In this document: piece after piece, positions 24,245 through 28,418 of the stretch
How positions within the stretch are numbered: position 1 is the first letter of the stretch
Layout: every line of letters begins with the position of its first letter
Assembly: GCA_033762195.1 (NCBI GenBank)
Contig: JANRLV010000122.1
Coordinates: 1-28,418 of the forward strand
Direction: 5' to 3'
From: SpSt-398 sp033762195
GTDB taxonomy: Bacteria > Bacteroidota > Bacteroidia > Chitinophagales > Chitinophagaceae
DNA: 28,418 nt
Notes under the pieces: model-generated
Seen by the model: only the letters and a program-made list of their open reading frames with translations
What the model was told of the DNA's origin: nothing
Database searches by the model: none
Translations under genes and position numbers: made by a program

Positions 24245-24901
24245 ATGCTGTTAAAAGATTATTATCAGATACTTGGTTTAGAACCTGGCGCTGGGGCGAA
24301 AGAGATCAAACAGGCCTACCGGCAACTCGCCCATAAATTTCATCCCGATAAATCGGGCGAGGACAGGTATGCCCAGGCCCGGTACCTGGAGATCAAAGAA
24401 GCCTATGAAACACTGATCAACCCTGCCCGAAAAGAAGCCTATCTTCAGCAACGCTGGTATCAACAAAGCATGGGTAAAAAAATGGCTCGCTCCGGAGCCG
24501 ATACACCCGAAACCCTTTTGAACAAGGCACTCGAGATAAACCGCTATGCCGCCTCCTTGAATCCCTACCGGATCGACCGGATCACACTCAAACAATACCT
24601 GGCCGATCTTCTGGATGAAGCCAGTATTGCCATATTAAACACCTTCAAGGATCTTTCAATCAATGAACAGGTCGCGCTCCTGTTACTTGAACCTGCCGGC
24701 CTGCTTCGTGCCACAGATGCCGAAGATATAATTACCCGCCTAAAAAAAATCCAACTGCCCGGAGACCATCTGGAGAAAAAAGCCAATAGCCTGCTAGTTC
24801 AACTGCGTTATGCCGAACGAAAAAAGAATTACGAACCGTGGTTGCTGGTGTTACTGACGGTGATATTATGTGTGGTGTTTTTTCTGATTGGGAGGAAGTG
24901 A
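24245..24901 (+). CDS. J-domain protein with C-terminal membrane anchor
   Basis: A 218-residue protein. Residues ~5-67 form a J domain: DYYQILGLEPGAGAKEIKQAYRQLAHKFHPD with the HPD motif at 33-35, then AYETLINPARKEAY. The J domain stimulates the ATPase of an Hsp70 (DnaK). The rest has no zinc-finger or Gly/Phe region, so this is not the DnaJ housekeeping chaperone. Residues ~85-190 are helical and unassigned, and the end is a TM helix (WLLVLLTVILCVVFFLIG, ~199-216) with a short basic tail, indicating a tail-anchored protein with the J domain in the cytoplasm. It probably recruits DnaK to the inner membrane. No dnaK or grpE is nearby. Heptamer repeats follow its stop. Confidence 0.88.
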   Translation: MLLKDYYQILGLEPGAGAKEIKQAYRQLAHKFHPDKSGEDRYAQARYLEIKEAYETLINPARKEAYLQQRWYQQSMGKKMARSGADTPETLLNKALEINRYAASLNPYRIDRITLKQYLADLLDEASIAILNTFKDLSINEQVALLLLEPAGLLRATDAEDIITRLKKIQLPGDHLEKKANSLLVQLRYAERKKNYEPWLLVLLTVILCVVFFLIGRK

Positions 24902-24903
24902 GG

Positions 24904-24981
<78 letters not shown>

Positions 24982-25026
24982 ACTTAAACTCTATATCTTA
25001 CATCCCAAAATATTTTCTTATTACTC

Positions 25027-25082
25027 ACTATTCACTATTCACTATTCACTACTCACTATTCACTACTCACTATTCACCATTC
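25027..25082. repeat. Tandem heptamers (ACTATTC)8 with point variants
   Basis: Eight contiguous 7-nt units: five ACTATTC, two ACTACTC and one ACCATTC. Together with (GAATAGT)4 they can form a long hairpin of up to 28 bp around a 48-nt loop, sitting between the convergent J-domain and UspA genes and ending 6 nt from the UspA stop. Confidence 0.85.
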
Positions 25083-25088
25083 ACGAAA

Positions 25089-25877
25089 TCATTCCCCTAT
25101 CGCCAGCACCGGTGTCGCAATCTGAAAAACCAGATTCTGTGTATGCGAAGTATTGAATAACTTCTTAAACCAGGAATGTTTTTTAGGCAATACAATGACC
25201 ACGTCTACAAATTGCAGTTTTGCAAAATCAACAATGGCTTTCTCGGTCTTATCCGCATAAACATAGTGAAATGAATGAGGCACATTTTTCAACATAGTGC
25301 CTACCATGCGTACATCCATCACGGCTTCAGGCGGGTTGTCGCTGGTTGTTGGTAATATACTTAACACAAATACTTCGCCGCCTGTTAGCTGCAGGGTCTT
25401 TATAAGTGGGATGACCGGTAGTTGGGAAAAATCCGACCGATAGTCTACTGCCAGGGCCAGTCGTTGTATGCCATGGTAGTCGGCTTCAGGGGGTATGACC
25501 AATACAGGTACCTGGCTGTCTTCAATGATGGAATAGGCATTGCTTCCCCATTTATACGGATCGCCTCCTGAAACTCCATTGGTTCCCATGAGTACCAGGT
25601 CCACTTTAAATTCACTGGCTACGGTGGGAAGCAGGTCTTTCAGTTTCCCATGCCGGGCGCTATATTCAATCGAGCGAAGTCCAAATAAACCGGGCTCGAT
25701 ATCCAACCGAAGCTGGTCCATGGCTGCCTGTACCTCTTCATCTGTTCGAACCGATGCAGGGTCATTGGCATGAAAGATCACCAGGCCGGCATCTACCTGT
25801 TTGGCCATTCGGATGGCATAGGCGATCGCATTTCTCGCTGTTGCAGAAAAATCAGTGGGAACAAGGATCTTGCTCAT
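25089..25877 (-). CDS. Tandem universal stress protein (UspA family)
   Basis: A 262-residue cytoplasmic protein made of two Usp domains. Domain 1 (~1-132) starts MSKILVPTDFSATARNAIAYA and keeps the ATP-binding signature G-x2-G-x9-G-S: Gly98, Gly101, Gly111, Ser112 in GTNGVSGGDPYKWGSN, followed by VPVLVIPPE. Domain 2 (~135-262) has the same fold order (IQRLALAVDYRSDF, GGEVFVLSILP, VDVVIVLPKKHSWF, ATPVLAIGE) but lacks the glycine pattern, so it probably does not bind nucleotide. The role is in stress or energy limitation signalling, inferred from the family. It is downstream of the GNAT gene on the same strand with 92 nt between, including the palindrome ACCGGCGCCGGT. Confidence 0.92.
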   Translation of the reverse strand: MSKILVPTDFSATARNAIAYAIRMAKQVDAGLVIFHANDPASVRTDEEVQAAMDQLRLDIEPGLFGLRSIEYSARHGKLKDLLPTVASEFKVDLVLMGTNGVSGGDPYKWGSNAYSIIEDSQVPVLVIPPEADYHGIQRLALAVDYRSDFSQLPVIPLIKTLQLTGGEVFVLSILPTTSDNPPEAVMDVRMVGTMLKNVPHSFHYVYADKTEKAIVDFAKLQFVDVVIVLPKKHSWFKKLFNTSHTQNLVFQIATPVLAIGE

Positions 25878-25946
25878 GATAAACGGTTTGGTGAATAATA
25901 GTATAATCCAATATACCTTTTGTACCCGTTTATTTCAATGACATGA

Positions 25947-25958
25947 ACCGGCGCCGGT
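25947..25958. promoter_or_regulatory. 12-bp perfect palindrome upstream of the UspA gene
   Basis: ACCGGCGCCGGT reads the same on both strands. It lies 12 nt after the GNAT gene stop and 70 nt before the UspA ATG. It is much more GC-rich than its surroundings and could be a protein-binding site or part of a terminator; no U-tract follows. Confidence 0.3.
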
Positions 25959-25969
25959 AATGACTCTGC

Positions 25970-26554
25970 TCAAAGAAAGGGAGAGGCCCGATGTTCATTC
26001 AGAATAGATTGGACCACAGTCTGATCCAGGTCACCAAAAGCAAGCGGAGATTGGGGCTGATAGGGATGTTCCTGCAATTTGATCTGCATCCAGGCTACAT
26101 CATGCCACACATCCAATTTGAAACCGACCTTGTCGTAAGTAGCAAAATGCCTGAAACCGATTTTCTCATGAAATCGAATGGATGGCGGGTTTGGAAGGGT
26201 GATCACCGCATAGGCATTGACATACCCCATTACCCGCAACAAGTGTAAAAGGGTAAGATATAACCTATTTGCAACACCCTTACCCCTTGATGCAGGAGCC
26301 AGATAGATCGATGTTTCCACACACCACTTATACCCTTCCCGTTCCCGGTAGCGGCTGGCATAGGCATATCCGGTGATCTTCCCATTTGTATCCTCCACCA
26401 GCCAGGGAAAATGAGGTAACCCCTTTGTGACCCGGGTAGTAAACTCCTCTTTCCCTGGCACCAGCACCTCCTGCGTTATTCCGGAATGCAGGATAAAAGG
26501 CTGGTAAATTTCCAGCATGGCAGGGGCATCTCCAGGGGTGGCAATTCGAATCAT
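25970..26554 (-). CDS. GNAT N-acetyltransferase, phosphinothricin acetyltransferase-like (Pat/MddA group)
   Basis: A 194-residue acetyltransferase starting at the ATG at 26554; the longer frame to 26617 would run into the tRNA promoter and is rejected. The Pat/Bar signature is clear: IRIATPGDAPAMLEIYQPF at the N-terminus, ITGYAYASRYREREGYKWCVETSIYL with the acceptor-site Glu, the acetyl-CoA pyrophosphate loop RGKGVANRLY (motif A), then LPNPPSIRFHEKIGFRHFATY and VGFKLDVWHDVAWMQ. Members acetylate phosphinothricin or, in E. coli MddA, methionine sulfone and sulfoximine. The natural substrate here is unknown. The last ~30 residues (HPYQPQSPLAFGDLDQTVV on) are an extra tail that I cannot assign. 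Confidence 0.88.
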   Translation of the reverse strand: MIRIATPGDAPAMLEIYQPFILHSGITQEVLVPGKEEFTTRVTKGLPHFPWLVEDTNGKITGYAYASRYREREGYKWCVETSIYLAPASRGKGVANRLYLTLLHLLRVMGYVNAYAVITLPNPPSIRFHEKIGFRHFATYDKVGFKLDVWHDVAWMQIKLQEHPYQPQSPLAFGDLDQTVVQSILNEHRASPFL

Positions 26555-26582
26555 AAAGGTTATAAAGAATGAAAATAATCCA

Positions 26583-26614
26583 TTTTCCCAATTCAGGTCC
26601 TCGCAGTATATTTG
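26583..26614 (+). promoter_or_regulatory. Promoter of the tRNA gene (TTTT-N20-TATATTTG)
   Basis: TATATTTG (26607-26614) is an exact TAnnTTTG match placed 12 nt before the tRNA 5' end, with TTTT (3 of 4 to the -33 TTTG) 20 nt upstream. The predicted start point lies a few nt before the mature 5' end, as expected for a tRNA leader. Confidence 0.6.
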
Positions 26615-26625
26615 CACCCCATTTT

Positions 26626-26699
26626 GGCGGGATAGCTCAGGTGGTTAGAGCGTTGGATTCATAACCCAAAGGTCTCGGGTTCAACTCCCGATCCCGCTA
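26626..26699 (+). tRNA. tRNA-Met (anticodon CAU)
   Basis: A complete cloverleaf. Acceptor arm GGCGGGA pairs with TCCCGCT (first pair G-U); D arm GCTC/GAGC; anticodon stem TTGGA/CCCAA with loop TTCATAA, anticodon CAU at 34-36; T arm TCGGG/CCCGA with loop TTCAACT; discriminator A at 26699. CCA is not encoded and must be added by a nucleotidyltransferase. The A31-C39 mismatch in the anticodon stem is familiar from elongator tRNA-Met. The three GC pairs of an initiator are absent, so this is probably elongator Met; a tRNA-Ile2 (lysidine-modified CAU) cannot be fully excluded. It is followed by a strong terminator. Confidence 0.95.
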
Positions 26700-26706
26700 C
26701 AGATAT

Positions 26707-26729
26707 AAGGCTCCGAAGGAGCCTTTTTT
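26707..26729 (+). terminator. Rho-independent terminator of the tRNA gene
   Basis: GGCTCC (26709-26714), loop GAA and GGAGCC (26718-26723) form a perfect 6-bp GC-rich stem, with flanking AA/TT extending it, followed by six T. Confidence 0.9.
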
Positions 26730-26742
26730 CATAGAGACTAAA

Positions 26743-26770
26743 AGCTAATAGCCAATAGCTAACAGCTGAT
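26743..26770. repeat. Tandem heptamers of the AGCTAAT type downstream of the aldo/keto reductase gene
   Basis: Four contiguous 7-nt units: AGCTAAT, AGCCAAT, AGCTAAC, AGCTGAT. Located between the tRNA terminator and the reductase stop codon. The unit is the reverse complement of ATTAGCT repeated at 27813-27840. Confidence 0.75.
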
Positions 26771-26775
26771 TACCC

Positions 26776-27777
26776 TTAGTTTGTTCTCCCGGACAGAACC
26801 ATCTCTATTCTGGCCAATTCCCCTTCGGAGAAAGAAACCTGCCTGAGCGCCCCTAAATTATCATTCAATTGAGCCACGGAGCTGGCGCCAACCAGTACCG
26901 AGGTCACCCGTTTGTCTTTCAGGAGCCAGGCAATGGCCATTTGGGCCAGGCTCTGGCCACGTTGTTGGGCTATATCATTCAGGGCATTGATCCGGGCCCT
27001 GACCTCCGGGGTGATGGTCTTTGATTGAAGAAACCCATGTTGCTTGGCCGCCCTGGAACCTTCCGGAATACCTGTGAGGTATTTGTTGGTGAGCAGGCCC
27101 TGGGCAAGCGGCGAAAAGGGTATACAACCCATGCCATGCTCTTCAAGGGTGTCCAGCAAGCCGTTCTCCACCCATCGGTCAAACATGGAATAGCGGGGTT
27201 GATGTATGATGCAGGGTGTACCCAGTTTGTTCAGGATCAGCATGGCCTTCCAGGTTTCTTCGGCGGTATAGCTGGATATGCCCACATACAGGGCCTTACC
27301 GCTTCTGACAGCCGTATCCAGGGCCATCATGGTCTCCTCCAGTGGAGTATCGGGGTCTGGCCGATGAGAATAGAAAATATCGACATAATCAATTCCCATC
27401 CGCTTCAGGCTTTGGTCTAAACTCGCCAGGAGGTATTTGCGTGAACCCCATTCGCCATAGGGACCGGGCCACATAAGGTATCCTGCTTTGGTGGATATGA
27501 TCAATTCATCCCGAAGCCATCCGGTGAAATTATTTCGAAGGATGCGGCCAAAATTCTCTTCGGCCGAACCCGGGGGTGGACCATAATTATTCGCCAGATC
27601 AAAATGCGTAATACCCTTGTCAAAGGCCGAGAGAATCATTTTCTCCGCTTCAGCCTGGTCATCCACATGCCCGAAATTATGCCATAGGCCCAGGGACAAT
27701 TGCGGCAATTTCAATCCACTGTTGCCACAACGGTTATAGACCATCGAATCATAGCGACTGGGTGAAGGCGTGTACAT
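26776..27777 (-). CDS. Aldo/keto reductase, YghZ-like (L-glyceraldehyde 3-phosphate reductase group)
   Basis: A 333-residue NADPH-dependent oxidoreductase. I start it at the ATG at 27777 because a TATCTTTG element at 27799-27806 lies upstream of it; an ATG at 27813 would place the start upstream of that element. The sequence opens MVYNRCGNSGLKLPQLSLGLW, the form seen in YghZ. The catalytic tetrad is visible: Asp60 and Tyr65 (THFDLANNYGPP), Lys97 (IISTKAGY) and His138 (FYSHRPD). The NADP-binding end is SVLVGASSVAQLNDNLGA. In E. coli YghZ reduces L-glyceraldehyde 3-phosphate and methylglyoxal; the substrate here is not established. Heptamer repeats lie on both sides. Confidence 0.92.
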   Translation of the reverse strand: MYTPSPSRYDSMVYNRCGNSGLKLPQLSLGLWHNFGHVDDQAEAEKMILSAFDKGITHFDLANNYGPPPGSAEENFGRILRNNFTGWLRDELIISTKAGYLMWPGPYGEWGSRKYLLASLDQSLKRMGIDYVDIFYSHRPDPDTPLEETMMALDTAVRSGKALYVGISSYTAEETWKAMLILNKLGTPCIIHQPRYSMFDRWVENGLLDTLEEHGMGCIPFSPLAQGLLTNKYLTGIPEGSRAAKQHGFLQSKTITPEVRARINALNDIAQQRGQSLAQMAIAWLLKDKRVTSVLVGASSVAQLNDNLGALRQVSFSEGELARIEMVLSGRTN

Positions 27778-27798
27778 AACAGTAGGAATTTGGTGAAA

Positions 27799-27806
27799 CA
27801 AAGATA
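27799..27806 (-). promoter_or_regulatory. Candidate -7 promoter element TATCTTTG for the aldo/keto reductase gene
   Basis: Exact TAnnTTTG match on the minus strand ending 21 nt before the ATG at 27777. The heptamer array (27813-27845) occupies the position where the -33 box and upstream region would be. Confidence 0.45.
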
Positions 27807-27812
27807 ACAGCA

Positions 27813-27845
27813 ATTAGCTATTAGCTATTAGCTGTGAGCTGTTAG
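27813..27845. repeat. Tandem heptamers (ATTAGCT)3 with variants, overlapping the E1 gene end
   Basis: ATTAGCT three times, then GTGAGCT and a partial GTTAG. The last partial unit overlaps the stop codon of the 2-oxoacid dehydrogenase gene (27842-27844), so the array grew up against a gene end. Confidence 0.8.
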
Positions 27846-28417
27846 TATTGGAAGAGGTCTTTAATCATCCTGCTGATCTTCTGCGGGCTGGGAAGGACTG
27901 CCGCTTCAAGTTCTCTATTCAACGGAATAGCGGGTACATTCAATGCCCCGCACACTTGCACAGGAGCATCAAGCCATTGAAAACATTGTTGCGCGATACG
28001 ACCAGCCAGCGCTTCGGCAAAAGAATTGTTCTGTTGTTCTTCAGTGAGGACCAGACAGCGACCGTGCTTTTTCACCGTGTCAAAAATCAGCGCTTCATCC
28101 AGCGGAAAAAGCGTGCGCAGATCAAGTACGTCCAGTCGGCCGGGATACTCTTTTTCCACCTGCTTTGCCCAATAAACACCCATCCCATAGGTAATGATAC
28201 AAGCCGTATTTCCCTCGGCCACCTGGCGGGTATTTGCAGCCAATACCAAATTGGCCTTCCCGAATGGAAGGATATACTCCCTGGATGGTTCGGTTGTTTT
28301 AGCATCCTCCGTACCCGGTACCTTTCCCCAATACAAACCTTTATGCTCCAGCATCACCACGGGATTCCCATCATAATAGGCCGCTTTCATCAACCCTTTC
28401 ATATCGGCTGCATTGGA
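27842..28417 (-). CDS. 2-oxoacid dehydrogenase E1 component, beta-subunit region, C-terminal part; 5' end outside the window
   Basis: About 191 residues of the C-terminal end of a thiamine-diphosphate-dependent E1 protein of the 2-oxoisovalerate/pyruvate dehydrogenase type. The frame stays open to the right edge (codons for SNAAD precede the Met at 28402), so that Met is not the true start. Visible are NPVVMLEHKGLYWGKVPG from the Pyr-type (TPP-binding) domain, then the transketolase C-terminal domain: ACIITYGMGVYWAK, LDVLDLRTLFPLDEALI, CLVLTEEQQNNSFAEALAG and VPAIPLNRELEAAVLPS. In Bacteroidota this region often belongs to a fused alpha/beta polypeptide of about 650-700 residues; the window does not show which. 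Which 2-oxoacid is used cannot be told. Confidence 0.88.
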   Translation of the reverse strand, partial: SNAADMKGLMKAAYYDGNPVVMLEHKGLYWGKVPGTEDAKTTEPSREYILPFGKANLVLAANTRQVAEGNTACIITYGMGVYWAKQVEKEYPGRLDVLDLRTLFPLDEALIFDTVKKHGRCLVLTEEQQNNSFAEALAGRIAQQCFQWLDAPVQVCGALNVPAIPLNRELEAAVLPSPQKISRMIKDLFQY

Positions 28418-28418
28418 T

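Noticed and set aside
26555..26617. Extended N-terminus of the GNAT gene up to 26617
   Set aside because: It would overlap the tRNA promoter, and the GNAT fold begins at MIRIATPGDAPAM.
26743..27845. Insertion sequence or transposon with the reductase as cargo
   Set aside because: There is no transposase and no target-site duplication; the flanks are short heptamer arrays rather than terminal inverted repeats.

Overview
The window reads as a chromosomal segment of a Bacteroidota bacterium, most likely of the Chitinophagaceae type. The supporting signs are: promoter-like TAnnTTTG elements (the Bacteroidetes -7 consensus) upstream of many starts, few recognisable Shine-Dalgarno sequences, lipoprotein signal peptides, an ECF sigma factor next to a single-TM/beta-barrel protein, a SusC-type plug motif, an overlapping folK-deoxynucleoside kinase pair and a tRNA without an encoded CCA end. 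I see no phage, transposase, CRISPR array or rRNA. The gene order looks like ordinary chromosome with small accessory blocks.

Layout from left to right. A truncated serine beta-lactamase-family gene (left edge) converges on a lipoprotein amidohydrolase, which is divergent from queG (epoxyqueuosine reductase). A four-gene minus-strand cluster follows (7330 to 3473): ECF sigma factor, a protein with a cytoplasmic N-terminus, one TM helix, a long linker and a C-terminal beta-barrel, an LVIVD-repeat lipoprotein, and a small outer-membrane barrel. This is the most system-like locus: I infer a cell-envelope signalling/regulon unit. Divergent from it is bioA, with an inverted repeat between them. 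DUF2911 lipoprotein, an SRPBCC protein, an ABC-2 permease and sppA follow on the minus strand. On the plus strand are folK, a deoxynucleoside kinase and an MFS transporter, probably one operon. A YkgJ-type Cys-cluster gene (minus) is divergent from gcvP.

Downstream of gcvP lie two copies of a ~54-nt element, each carrying a strong terminator-like hairpin. Then come an orphan PAS histidine kinase and a MuiA-type DUF4139 protein that carries a SusC-like TonB plug segment inside the DUF4139 region (both minus), a secreted dienelactone hydrolase-like protein (plus), an unrecognised exported protein (minus) and a tail-anchored J-domain protein (plus). The right part holds a tandem universal stress protein, a Pat-type GNAT acetyltransferase, a tRNA-Met(CAU) with a clear promoter and terminator, an aldo/keto reductase, and the C-terminal end of a 2-oxoacid dehydrogenase E1 beta region running off the right edge.

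A recurring non-coding theme is heptanucleotide tandem arrays at gene ends: (GAATAGT)4 facing (ACTATTC)8 between the J-protein and UspA genes, and (AGCTAAT)-type arrays in inverted orientation on both sides of the aldo/keto reductase gene. There is no gene-free stretch longer than 300 bases; the longest is 18695-18977, described below.
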